From the NCBI RefSeq assembly GCF_018403285.1, contig NZ_BOSJ01000004.1:248001-312000 (forward strand): a stretch of DNA of 64,000 bases, given 5' to 3'. Below are positions 55,914 through 64,000 of the stretch, piece after piece (within the stretch, counting starts at the first letter, position 1; each line of letters opens with the position of its first letter). Origin of the DNA: Paenibacillus sp. J45TS6 (GTDB taxonomy: Bacteria > Bacillota > Bacilli > Paenibacillales > Paenibacillaceae). The notes below the pieces were generated by a model. That model was not told the origin of the DNA. It worked only from the letters and a program-made list of their open reading frames with translations, and made no database searches. Made by a program: the position numbers and the translations under genes.

Positions 55914-57731
55914 ATGAAGACTTTTCGTTTTCGGCTTACCGCCATTATGATGACGCTGATCTTTATTTCTGTCTTAGCGGCAGGTGTGGCTCTGGGTCAA
56001 GTATTCAAAGAAGTACATATTAATGCCCTTGAAGAAAATATGGTGCGTGAGATTAAACTACTGCAAACCCATTTTCCTTTTATGAAGACGCAAGGGGATT
56101 CCGAAACGGTAACCAAATATTATACAGAAAAAGCCATAGAACTTGAGGAACTCACCGATTCTAGAACGACGTTCATTCTTAGAGATGGTACGGTTATTGG
56201 TGATTCGGAGCATAGCGCATCAAAAATGGATAACCATTTAAACCGTGAGGAAATTACATCCATTACCGAAGGGTCTACTTCATACGGACATTCGATTCGG
56301 ACGAGCGAAACACTTGGCGATAAGATGTTATATATCGCGCTTCCTGTAACTTCATCAGATGGGAACTTTGATGGATATATCAGGCTTTCTATGAGTTTGA
56401 AAGCAGTAGACGAAGGACTAGGCCGAGGCTGGTTTCTTATGTTTATCACTCTTATTATTTTGTTTGTATTAGTGGCATTTGTCTGCTATCGGGTGGGGAA
56501 AAGTCTTACGAGTCCTATTGAACACATTACGAAGGTAGCGAATCAAATATCTAAACTGGATTATGATGCAAGAGTTAAATTTAATCGTGATGATGAGATC
56601 GGTCAACTGGGCAAAGCGATCAACGGTATGGCTGACAGCCTGCAGACTCAGCTGAAAATGATCCGTGATAGTGAGGATTTGGTTCAGAGTGTAATGAGTA
56701 ATATGACAGGCGGTATTATTATGATTGATGCCACGCAAAATATTGCTGTGCTCAATAAAGAAAGTGAGCGTATGCTTGGTGTTGAACAGCATCGTGTGAT
56801 GGGCAGACCCTATCATGAACTCAAAAAACGACATTATGAGTTAACGAAACTCATTGAATCTTCTATTGATCATAGAGATCGTATACATGAAGAGGTACGT
56901 TTATATACACCTGAAGAATTAATTGTTGGTTTAGACGGGGTTCCGATGTTCGAGAATGATGGAAGTTATCGAGGGATGCTATTTTTACTTCAAGATATCA
57001 CAGCCATTCGGCGTCTAGAAAATATACGGAGTGAATTTGTAGCTAATGTATCCCATGAATTGAAGACACCTGTAGCAGCGGTGAAAGGTTTTGCAGAGAC
57101 CCTTCTTAGCGGAGGAGTAAAGGACGAGGAGACCGTACGATCCTTTTTGCAAATTATATATGATGAAGGTGACCGATTGAACCGCTTGATTGGTGACATA
57201 TTGGAATTATCGAAAATAGAATCTAAAAGATCTAACCTTGATTGCTCTCCGGTTCATCTTCATTCGTTCTTTGATATGGTGATCGGAACGTTAAGCAATG
57301 AAGCAGAGAAAAAACAGATCCGTCTTCTTGTAGACGTGCCTAATGAATTATTTATGGAAGCCGATGAGGATAAACTGAAACAGATCTTTTTGAATCTAAT
57401 TAGTAATGGGATTAACTATACTCTTGAGGGTGGACAAGTGAAAATTCAGGCATCCATTGACAAAAATGATGGAGAAGAGAAAGTAGCTTTCCAAATCAGC
57501 GATACGGGAATCGGTATACCAAAAGCCGACTTGCCTAGAGTATTTGAGCGGTTTTATCGGGTAGATAAAGGAAGATCTCGTAATTCTGGCGGGACAGGTC
57601 TAGGATTATCCATTGTGAAACATTTGGTTGAACTGCATCATGGAACGTTAATGGTGGAGAGTGAGCTGGGTACGGGAACGACATTTACCGTTGTCTTACC
57701 GCTTCTTCAGGAACATGCGGATGAGGAATAG
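55914..57731 (+). CDS. phoR: Sensor histidine kinase PhoR (PnpS-type)
   Basis: A 605-aa kinase: transmembrane segment at about 10-30, extracytoplasmic sensor to about 168, second segment about 172-193, HAMP, a PAS domain (about 255-360), HisKA with H381 in VSHELKTPVAAVKG, and an ATPase domain with NLISNGINYT, DTGIGIPKADL and GGTGLGLSIVKH. It senses phosphate limitation and phosphorylates PhoP. The RBS AAAGGATG is about 14 nt from the ATG. It stands before phoP here, whereas B. subtilis has phoP first. Confidence 0.88.
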   Translation: MKTFRFRLTAIMMTLIFISVLAAGVALGQVFKEVHINALEENMVREIKLLQTHFPFMKTQGDSETVTKYYTEKAIELEELTDSRTTFILRDGTVIGDSEHSASKMDNHLNREEITSITEGSTSYGHSIRTSETLGDKMLYIALPVTSSDGNFDGYIRLSMSLKAVDEGLGRGWFLMFITLIILFVLVAFVCYRVGKSLTSPIEHITKVANQISKLDYDARVKFNRDDEIGQLGKAINGMADSLQTQLKMIRDSEDLVQSVMSNMTGGIIMIDATQNIAVLNKESERMLGVEQHRVMGRPYHELKKRHYELTKLIESSIDHRDRIHEEVRLYTPEELIVGLDGVPMFENDGSYRGMLFLLQDITAIRRLENIRSEFVANVSHELKTPVAAVKGFAETLLSGGVKDEETVRSFLQIIYDEGDRLNRLIGDILELSKIESKRSNLDCSPVHLHSFFDMVIGTLSNEAEKKQIRLLVDVPNELFMEADEDKLKQIFLNLISNGINYTLEGGQVKIQASIDKNDGEEKVAFQISDTGIGIPKADLPRVFERFYRVDKGRSRNSGGTGLGLSIVKHLVELHHGTLMVESELGTGTTFTVVLPLLQEHADEE

Positions 57732-57837
57732 ATTATCAAATGAATAGCAGATAATATAGACGGTCATATTTTACACCACGATAACAAAGTAATGATATTA
57801 TGAACTGAATGAACATGAAAAGAAAGCAGGGGATACC

Positions 57838-58569
57838 ATGGCACAGCGATTATTAGTTATTGAAGATGAGCCTACACTAGCAAGATTACTCTCCTATAAC
57901 TTGACCCAAGAAGGTTATGATGTAACAGTAGAAGATCACGGTACATCCGGTTACGAACGAGCTTCTTCTCAGGAGTTTGATCTGATCCTGCTCGATATTA
58001 TGCTCCCTGGAATGAATGGACTCGAGATTCTAAGTAAACTTAGAAGTACGGGGGTGAAAACCCCTATCATTATTCTCACTGCTAAAAATGGGGAAAATGA
58101 AGTCGTTCAAGGACTAAAACTGGGTGCAGATGATTATATAACAAAACCATTTGGGGTATCGGAACTGCTGGCCAGGGTGGATGCTGTACTGCGCAGGGTA
58201 TCTGGAATTGAGGAACAGCCGATACCTGATGAAGAGGACGGATCAAGAATTGTGTTGGGAGAACTTGAGATTTATCCGAAGAAGTATGAAGTGACGCTGA
58301 GTGGACAACCTATACAGCTTCGTCCGAAAGAGTTTGAAGTGCTTTTGTATTTAGCTAAAAAGCCTGGTGTTGTGTTAACAAGGGATGATTTGATGAATGC
58401 GGTTTGGGGATTTGATTATATTGGAGGGCAGCGAACCGTAGATGTTCATGTAAGTTCTTTGCGGAAAAAGCTGGAGCTGGATCCCGAAACGGTTCATATC
58501 GACTCCATACGTGGGGTGGGATATAAGCTTGTAGCAGGGAAACGAAAGACGGTTTCACAGCTTCGATGA
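57838..58569 (+). CDS. phoP: Response regulator PhoP
   Basis: A 243-aa OmpR-family regulator: acidic pocket IEDEP, D53 in LILLDIMLPGMNG as the phosphorylated Asp, TAKNGENEVVQGLKLGADDYITKPF with the conserved Lys, and a winged-helix DNA-binding domain (VLLYLAKKPGVVLTRDDL, RTVDVHVSSLRKKL). It follows phoR by 106 bp. The PhoP boxes at 58626-58664 lie just downstream, before pstB. AAGCAGGGGATACC precedes the ATG. Confidence 0.92.
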   Translation: MAQRLLVIEDEPTLARLLSYNLTQEGYDVTVEDHGTSGYERASSQEFDLILLDIMLPGMNGLEILSKLRSTGVKTPIIILTAKNGENEVVQGLKLGADDYITKPFGVSELLARVDAVLRRVSGIEEQPIPDEEDGSRIVLGELEIYPKKYEVTLSGQPIQLRPKEFEVLLYLAKKPGVVLTRDDLMNAVWGFDYIGGQRTVDVHVSSLRKKLELDPETVHIDSIRGVGYKLVAGKRKTVSQLR

Positions 58570-58625
58570 AAGTCTGCTTTTTGAAGCTGAAAATAAGCGG
58601 ATTAGCGGGGTTTTCTGATTTACAT

Positions 58626-58678
58626 TTTACATAGCGTTAACAATTGTTTATATAGCCTTTACAATGGGGCGTTACAAT
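58626..58678 (+). promoter_or_regulatory. PhoP-box array and promoter of pstB-phoU
   Basis: Four TTWACA-like repeats at about 11-bp spacing: TTTACA (58626), TTAACA (58637), TTATAT (58648), TTTACA (58658), with another TTTACA at 58619. A -10-like TACAAT lies at 58673-58678. Repeats of TT(A/C/T)A(C/T)A with about 5-bp spacers are the Bacillus PhoP binding pattern. They sit over the -35 position, as expected for PhoP activation. Confidence 0.8.
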
Positions 58679-58760
58679 GATGTTAAGCTTTTATTTTGTG
58701 AGGTTTGTTATTCGCAGGACAAGATGATCCTCACTATGCAGTAAAGGAGATAAACCAGGG

Positions 58761-59519
58761 ATGAACAGCACGATGATAAATATTAAAAACCTGAATCTAT
58801 ATTATGAATCTTTTCATGCGCTAAAAAATGTAAATCTTGAGATTCCCAAAAATACAGTAACTGCTTTTATCGGTCCTTCCGGCTGTGGTAAATCTACACT
58901 CCTTCGTACACTCAATCGTATGAATGACATGATTACGGGTACACGAATTGAAGGAAAAGTAGAGATCGATGGACAAGATATTTATGGTGAGAACATGCCG
59001 ATTGAGACTCTTCGTAAACGGGTAGGTATGGTGTTTCAACAACCCAATCCTTTTCCTAAGACGATCTATGATAACATCGCTTATGGTCCACGTCTTCACG
59101 GAACAACGGATAAAAAAGTTCTTGATGAAATTGTTGAACAAAGTTTGCGCCGTTCTGCACTGTGGGATGAAGTGAAAGATTACTTGAAACGCTCGGCAAT
59201 GAGTCTGTCGGGAGGACAACAACAGCGTTTATGTATTGCCCGTGCTTTGGCAGTTCAACCTGAAGTGCTGCTTATGGATGAAGCAACATCAGCTCTCGAT
59301 CCGATCTCTACCCTCAAAATTGAGGAACTTGTACAAGAGTTAAGAGATCACTACACGATTGTCATGGTTACACATAATATGCATCAAGCTGCTCGCGTAT
59401 CTGGAAAAACGGTCTTCTTCCTGAATGGGGAAGTGATCGAAGCGGCAGAAACGAACGAAATTTTCTCCAATCCACAAGACCCTAGAACAGAAGACTATGT
59501 ATCTGGACGTTTTGGTTAA
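58761..59519 (+). CDS. pstB: Phosphate ABC transporter ATPase PstB
   Basis: A 252-aa PstB. Walker [10 protein letters not shown], the Pst-typical segments [21 protein letters not shown] and [22 protein letters not shown], signature [15 protein letters not shown] and Walker [13 protein letters not shown]. It powers high-affinity phosphate uptake with PstSCA, none of which is in the window. AAAGGAG lies 11 nt before the ATG. It is expected to be PhoP-activated. phoU follows by 55 bp. Confidence 0.93.
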   Translation: MNSTMINIKNLNLYYESFHALKNVNLEIPKNTVTAFIGPSGCGKSTLLRTLNRMNDMITGTRIEGKVEIDGQDIYGENMPIETLRKRVGMVFQQPNPFPKTIYDNIAYGPRLHGTTDKKVLDEIVEQSLRRSALWDEVKDYLKRSAMSLSGGQQQRLCIARALAVQPEVLLMDEATSALDPISTLKIEELVQELRDHYTIVMVTHNMHQAARVSGKTVFFLNGEVIEAAETNEIFSNPQDPRTEDYVSGRFG

Positions 59520-59574
59520 CGGATTGTACGAATAAAATAGCTACACTTCATTTACATGAGGAGGAACAGCAAGG

Positions 59575-60234
59575 ATGATTCGTAGAAAAGGATTTGACCG
59601 GGAATTAAATCAGCTTCGGGATTTATTGCTTAAGATGGCGGAACACGTAAACACAGCATTAGTAGATGCCATTAGCAGCTTAAAGTCAGGTGATCTCAAA
59701 CTTGCCCAGAAGGTCGTATCGGAAGATATCCAGCTGAATGCAATGGAAGAAGAGATTATGGAACTTGGAACGAAGCTAATTATCACACAACAGCCTGTCG
59801 CTAAAGATCTAAGAAGAATTATCGTAGCTTTCAAAATCTCAAGTGACCTAGAACGAATGGGTGATCTTGCACTGGATGTAGCCAAAGTGACACTGCGTAT
59901 GGAAGGTCAGAAACTAATCAAGCCTCTTGTCGATATCCCGCGTATGGGGGAGATTGTAAAGCTTATGATTGATGATTCCATTACCTCTTATCTTGATGAA
60001 AATGCAGATTTGGCTTACAAAATGGCAAAAACGGATGATGAAGTGGATGAACTGTACAGCCATATGATAACAGACTTATATGCGCTCATGGTGGATCATC
60101 CGCAAGATGCTTCCCAGGCCATGCTTCTTATGCTGGTGGGTCGCTATATCGAGCGAATTGGTGACCATGCAACCAATATTGGTGAGAGTGCTGTATATTT
60201 AGTTACAGGTAAACGTCCTGACCTGAATCAATAA
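59575..60234 (+). CDS. phoU: Phosphate signalling protein PhoU
   Basis: A 219-aa PhoU: two three-helix repeats with the metal-binding E/D patterns, ISSDLERMGDLALDVAK in the first and RYIERIGDHATNIGES in the second. PhoU links the Pst transporter to PhoR and damps signalling when phosphate is plentiful. AGGAGG lies 8 nt before the ATG. It is in the pstB operon and ends before the terminator-like hairpin at 60425. Confidence 0.94.
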   Translation: MIRRKGFDRELNQLRDLLLKMAEHVNTALVDAISSLKSGDLKLAQKVVSEDIQLNAMEEEIMELGTKLIITQQPVAKDLRRIIVAFKISSDLERMGDLALDVAKVTLRMEGQKLIKPLVDIPRMGEIVKLMIDDSITSYLDENADLAYKMAKTDDEVDELYSHMITDLYALMVDHPQDASQAMLLMLVGRYIERIGDHATNIGESAVYLVTGKRPDLNQ

Positions 60235-60424
60235 AGAGGACGAAAAGCATAGGAATGCGTAGTAAAATATGGGTTTTTAGACCCCTCAAAATGGCAGGAT
60301 TATCTTTAAATTTCTATTTTTTTAGGAATTTTCGGGTAATTCTGTTTCTTTTTGTTCAGTAGTGGGTAATTATACTCTGTCAGTTAAGCAACTCACCTAG
60401 CAAATTTCGTAAAGATAGTGAAAT

Positions 60425-60451
60425 GAGCCGCTGTTGACATCGGCTCTTTTT
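60425..60451 (+). terminator. Terminator or attenuator before opuCA
   Basis: GAGCCG (60425-60430) pairs with CGGCTC (60441-60446), with TGT/ACA inside, then TTTTT. It lies 57 bp before opuCA, so it either ends pstB-phoU or attenuates the opu genes. The gap 60235-60508 has no gene. Confidence 0.65.
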
Positions 60452-60508
60452 CTATATGCTGGGAGTTTTTTAGGCGTAGGGACGAAATATGACAGGGGGA
60501 AACGATTC

Positions 60509-61666
60509 ATGATTGAATTTAAAGGTGTTAAGAAAGTGTATGATGATGGATTTGAAGCGTTAAAAGGCATTGATCTTACGATTAAAAAAGGTGAAATTAC
60601 CGTGTTTATTGGTCCTTCTGGTTGTGGTAAAACAACAACAATGCGAATGATCAACCGTTTGAATGTTCCATCCCATGGACAAATTTTGATTAACGGGAAA
60701 GATATATCGAAAACAGATGCAGTAGATCTCAGAAGAAGCATAGGTTATGTCATTCAAAGTGTGGGTTTGTTCCCCAATATGACAATCGCTAAGAACGTAG
60801 GTGTCGTACCGCGTCTGCTGAAATGGGATAAAGCAAAAATCGATGCACGTGTAGATGAACTCCTTAATCAAGTCAGACTTGCACCCGAGACATTTGGGAA
60901 TCGTTATCCTTCCGAACTAAGTGGTGGGCAACAACAGCGGATCGGTGTCATTCGAGCACTAGCAGCAGACCCTGATATTATTTTGCTGGATGAACCTTTT
61001 AGTGCACTTGACCCGATTAGCAGAGAAGAACTGCAAGATGAGTTAATTCGACTTCAAACAGAAGTGAAAAAAACCATCGTTTTTGTTACGCATGATATGG
61101 ATGAGGCGATCAAACTCGCCGATACCATTGTACTTATGAAAGGTGGACAAATAGAACAAGTAGGAACGCCGGATCAGATTTTACGTCACCCGGCAAGTGA
61201 ATTCGTAGAAAGCTTTATTGGTAAAGATCGCTTGCTGTCAGAAGACATCACCGAATTCCCGAATGTCGAAGAAGTCATGATTAACAATCCTGCTACTGCG
61301 TTCCCATCTAGAGGGATTGCAGAAGCAATTACCATTTTACAAAGACGTAAAGTAGACTCATTGCTGGTTGTGGATAAAAATAAACGTTTGCTTGGTAACG
61401 TGACGATCTATCAGTTAATCAAACATTATCGTGAAGAAGATAAGAAAATAGTCGATGTTATGAACCCTGTAGAGCACGTACTTTATAGAGGAGATTCGGT
61501 TACCACTGCGCTTACTATACTGAATGAGAACCAGCTTTCTAATTTGCCTGTAGTTGATGAAGATGGACTTTTCCTTGGTCTCATCACGAGAGGTAGTGTG
61601 GTAAGACTGCTTGCAGACGTCTATACTCCAGAACCAGAGGAGGCAGAAGTGAATGCAGGTATTTGA
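60509..61666 (+). CDS. opuCA: Osmoprotectant ABC transporter ATPase with CBS domains (OpuCA type)
   Basis: A 385-aa ATPase for glycine betaine/carnitine/choline uptake: Walker A GPSGCGKTT, Q-loop IQSVGLFPNM, signature LSGGQQQR, Walker B ILLDEPFSALDP, then two CBS repeats in the last 120 residues (DSLLVVDKNKRLLGNV; LSNLPVVDEDGLFLGLI), which in OpuA-like systems sense ionic strength or a nucleotide. The longer frame from 60434 has no binding site; ATG at 60509 follows GGGGG. It overlaps opuCB by 14 nt. Confidence 0.92.
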   Translation: MIEFKGVKKVYDDGFEALKGIDLTIKKGEITVFIGPSGCGKTTTMRMINRLNVPSHGQILINGKDISKTDAVDLRRSIGYVIQSVGLFPNMTIAKNVGVVPRLLKWDKAKIDARVDELLNQVRLAPETFGNRYPSELSGGQQQRIGVIRALAADPDIILLDEPFSALDPISREELQDELIRLQTEVKKTIVFVTHDMDEAIKLADTIVLMKGGQIEQVGTPDQILRHPASEFVESFIGKDRLLSEDITEFPNVEEVMINNPATAFPSRGIAEAITILQRRKVDSLLVVDKNKRLLGNVTIYQLIKHYREEDKKIVDVMNPVEHVLYRGDSVTTALTILNENQLSNLPVVDEDGLFLGLITRGSVVRLLADVYTPEPEEAEVNAGI

Positions 61667-62321
61667 ATCGATAAAAAGTTTCTTTGTTTTCATAGGTGAA
61701 CGTTACCCAGATATTCTTAGTGCCGCAGGTCAGCATGCTTTAATCGCAGCGATTGCTACCATTCTAGGTATCGTTGTTGCTATACCCGTAGCGATCATGA
61801 TCTCAAGTTCAGAGATTAAATGGGTGAATTCCCTGGTATTCAGTGTGGCGAATCTATTTCAAACCATCCCAAGTTTAGCTCTTCTTGCTCTGATGATTCC
61901 TTTATTCGGTATTGGAATGACACCAGCAATCGTTGCATTATTTCTATACTCTTTGTTGCCGCTTTTGCGAAATACATATGCTGGATTACAGGCAGTTGAC
62001 CCTGCACTGAGAGATGCATCGAAGGGAATGGGCTATAGCAGACTTCAAAGTTTATTTCAGATCGAGCTGCCTTTGGCGGTTCCGTACATTATGTCAGGTA
62101 TTAGAATAACGACAGTCTATATCATTAGTTGGACTACTCTCGCTGGACTTATTGGAGCTGGTGGACTCGGACAGTTAATTATGTCGGGACTTGGGGTAAA
62201 CAAGACCGAACTTATTGTAGCAGGCGCACTTTCAGCTATTCTTTTTGCACTGCTTGCTGACTTGTTACTTGGAGCACTTGAGAAAGCAATTAGACCGAAC
62301 CAAAATAGTGCAAAGGCGTAG
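61653..62321 (+). CDS. opuCB: Osmoprotectant ABC transporter permease (OpuCB type)
   Basis: A 222-aa permease of the OpuCB/OpuBB type with about five to six helices. The ATPase-contact loop (EAA-like) reads YAGLQAVDPALRDASKGMGYSRLQ in pieces, and the C-terminal GLIGAGGLGQLIMSGLG is typical. GAGGAGG lies upstream of the ATG, inside the end of opuCA. It works with a second permease domain fused to the binding protein in the next gene. Confidence 0.92.
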   Translation: MQVFESIKSFFVFIGERYPDILSAAGQHALIAAIATILGIVVAIPVAIMISSSEIKWVNSLVFSVANLFQTIPSLALLALMIPLFGIGMTPAIVALFLYSLLPLLRNTYAGLQAVDPALRDASKGMGYSRLQSLFQIELPLAVPYIMSGIRITTVYIISWTTLAGLIGAGGLGQLIMSGLGVNKTELIVAGALSAILFALLADLLLGALEKAIRPNQNSAKA

Positions 62322-62404
62322 GTTTCCTAATTGTCTGAAGAAATCATATGAGATATAAAAGATCAAGTCTCATAAGCTACTAAGGAAAGAGGGAGATCGT
62401 ACAA

Positions 62405-64000
62405 ATGAGAGTTACTAAACAAAAATCGTTGAAAGTCACGCGCACACTGGTTCTATTTATGCTCATTCTGTCCATTTTTTCAGTAAGCTTGCCTGGTAAG
62501 GCAGAAGCTGCTGACCGGGTGAGAATAGGTACACAAACCTTTACAGAAACCAAAGTGCTTGCTGAGATATATAAGGCATTAATTGAAGATCGTACGGATT
62601 TAAGTGTTGATGTAACGACAGATCTAGCTTCTTCCAGTCTGCTGCTAAGGTCACTTAGCAAAGGCGAAATGGATATGGGAAGTTTATATTCAGGAGAAAT
62701 TTTTAACGGTTATTTTGAAGTTGAGGATACAAGGGATCGAGATGAAGTACTCCGTCAGGCTCAGGAAGGTTTTGATAAGCTATGGAATCTGAAATGGTAT
62801 GATTCGCTTGGCTTCGAGAATACGTATACATTGGCGGTAAAACAAGAAGTTGCAGATGAGTACGGTCTTAGCAAGATGTCTGATTTAAAAGAACATGCAG
62901 GAGTTATGAGAATTGGAGTGGATACGACTTGGCTTGAACGTCCGACTGATGGATATCCGGCATTCACAAAAGAGTACGGTTTTACTTTTGCTCAGACTTC
63001 TCCTATGGAAATTTCACTCGTATACTCCGCAGTTGCTGATAACATTGTAGATGTTGTTCTAGCATATACTACAGATCCAGGACTTAAAGAATTTAACCTT
63101 GTGACCCTTGAGGATGATAAACAATTCTTCCCTCCATTTGATGCTTCAACGGTGGTTCGTAAAGAGCTGATTGAAGAGCATCCTGAACTGGATGAAATAC
63201 TTTCTTCTCTTGTGGGAACGATTGATGCAGATACGATGACAGAGCTAAGTTATCAAGTCGATGTAGAAAAAATGGAACCGCGGACCGTCGCGATGAAGTA
63301 TTTGGTCGAGCTTGGATTACTTGATGAATCAAAACTTCCTGCATCAGCGATGCATCCAGATGCGAATTCATTCATGAAATTTTATTATTACGTTACTGAA
63401 AATGCATCTTACTTATTACATTTAACATGGGTACATATTTTAATGGTGCTTTGCGGGTTGGGACTTGCTTTAGTTATTGGGATTCCGCTTGGTATTCTTA
63501 GTGCTCGTTATGAAAAAACAGGTAGAGTCATCATGTTCTTTACAAACATTATTCAAGTACTTCCAAGTATGGCTCTGCTCGTTCTACTCATGGTTATGTT
63601 CGGTCTCGGATTCAAAAGTGTCGTTATTGGCTTATTCCTTTACTCTTTAAATCCTGTCGTGCGTAATACTTATGTTGGCTTGAAGGAAGTAAGTCCTGGA
63701 CTTCAGGATGCAGGAAAAGGGATGGGAATGAGCAGGTTCCAACTGCTGTGGAAAGTGGAAATGCCGTTATCCATTCCCTTCCTCATGGCAGGTTTACGTG
63801 TTGCTGCGGTCATTGCAATTGGTGTGGCTGCACTCGCACCGATTATCGGGGGCGATGGACTTGGCCGTGAAATCTATGCGGGTCTTAATCAGCGGCATAA
63901 TATTAAAATATTAGCCGGGGCCATCCCTGCTGCTTTACTTGCCATTCTGGCTGATATCTTCCTTGGAAGACTGGCAGAACGATTTAAAATAGCAAAACGG
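62405..64000 (+). CDS. Fused osmoprotectant-binding protein and permease (OpuCC-OpuCD type), 3' cut
   Basis: An open frame of 532 codons running off the right edge without a stop. Residues 1-36 form a signal peptide ending KAEA without a lipobox Cys. Residues about 38-320 are an OpuAC-type binding domain (VRIGTQTFTETKVLAEIYKAL, GSLYSGEIFNGYF, VDVVLAYTTDPGL, read in parts). From about 345 follows a permease: LGLALVIGIPLGILSARYE, a permease loop VGLKEVSPGLQDAGKGMGMS and GLGREIYAGLNQRH. A binding domain before the membrane domain replaces the separate opuCC and opuCD of B. subtilis. GAGGGAG lies before the ATG. Confidence 0.9.
   Translation, partial: MRVTKQKSLKVTRTLVLFMLILSIFSVSLPGKAEAADRVRIGTQTFTETKVLAEIYKALIEDRTDLSVDVTTDLASSSLLLRSLSKGEMDMGSLYSGEIFNGYFEVEDTRDRDEVLRQAQEGFDKLWNLKWYDSLGFENTYTLAVKQEVADEYGLSKMSDLKEHAGVMRIGVDTTWLERPTDGYPAFTKEYGFTFAQTSPMEISLVYSAVADNIVDVVLAYTTDPGLKEFNLVTLEDDKQFFPPFDASTVVRKELIEEHPELDEILSSLVGTIDADTMTELSYQVDVEKMEPRTVAMKYLVELGLLDESKLPASAMHPDANSFMKFYYYVTENASYLLHLTWVHILMVLCGLGLALVIGIPLGILSARYEKTGRVIMFFTNIIQVLPSMALLVLLMVMFGLGFKSVVIGLFLYSLNPVVRNTYVGLKEVSPGLQDAGKGMGMSRFQLLWKVEMPLSIPFLMAGLRVAAVIAIGVAALAPIIGGDGLGREIYAGLNQRHNIKILAGAIPAALLAILADIFLGRLAERFKIAKR

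Noticed and set aside
60344-60369. Sigma-B-like promoter (GTTTCT-N14-GGGTAA) before opuCA
   Set aside because: Matches are partial, a terminator lies between it and opuCA, and Paenibacillus generally lacks sigma-B.

Overview
The window looks like a chromosomal segment of a spore-forming Bacillota bacterium of the Paenibacillus type. The DNA has low-to-moderate GC with strong AGGAGG-type ribosome binding sites. Gene neighbourhoods match Bacillales order: sufCDSUB with yunC/yunD nearby, yheA beside yheC/yheD, ytoI-ytpI-ytrI-ytrH-dnaE, accDA-pyk, and fxsA-citZ-icd-mdh followed by phoR/phoP. The paeninodin-type lasso peptide cluster also fits Paenibacillus. No rRNA, tRNA, CRISPR array, phage or intact insertion sequence was seen.

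Layout. (1) 1-5422: a lasso peptide cluster cut by the left edge, in the order cyclase C, 47-aa precursor A, HPr-kinase-like K, PqqD-like B1, protease B2, nucleotidyltransferase N and exporter D. The precursor is too short to stand out as an ORF. It has the diagnostic Thr at leader position -2, Ala1 and Asp9 for a nine-residue ring, and a C-terminal Ser that the kinase would phosphorylate. (2) 5465-13867: housekeeping and small genes (cysC, pdaA, degV-type, DUF423, yunC-type, mtnA-mtnK, dps). (3) 14252-19421: the sufCDSUB Fe-S cluster assembly operon. (4) 19776-29466: two HD-GYP proteins flanking a MoaD-MoaE fusion and yunD, then yfkAB, a Ca2+-type P-ATPase and a HAD hydrolase. One HD-GYP protein has lost the His of its HD pair. 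(5) 29605-35839: five tandem YheC/YheD-type ATP-grasp genes, followed by yheA. (6) 36488-43426: a sporulation/replication block (ytoI, ytpI, ytrH-ytrI, dnaE). (7) 43626-52922: lipid and central carbon metabolism (pgpA-type, accDA, pyk, thioesterase, fxsA, citZ-icd-mdh). (8) 53124-60234: a membrane protein, an SDR dehydrogenase, a BASS transporter, phoR-phoP, and pstB-phoU behind a clear PhoP-box array. (9) 60509-64000: an osmoprotectant ABC transporter (opuCA, opuCB, and a fused binding protein-permease cut by the right edge).

How the parts work together. The lasso genes make, cyclise, probably phosphorylate and export one peptide. PhoR-PhoP would respond to phosphate limitation, and the PhoP boxes before pstB place pstB-phoU under that control. 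citZ-icd-mdh form a TCA branch with candidate CcpA sites upstream. Sporulation functions recur: pdaA for cortex delta-lactam, YheC/D for the coat, and YtrH/YtrI. Several have candidate sporulation-sigma promoters read by eye.

Limits. All family names come from reading motifs and from memory of the families; no search was run. Several start codons were moved from the longest ORF to a better ribosome binding site, as stated in each entry.
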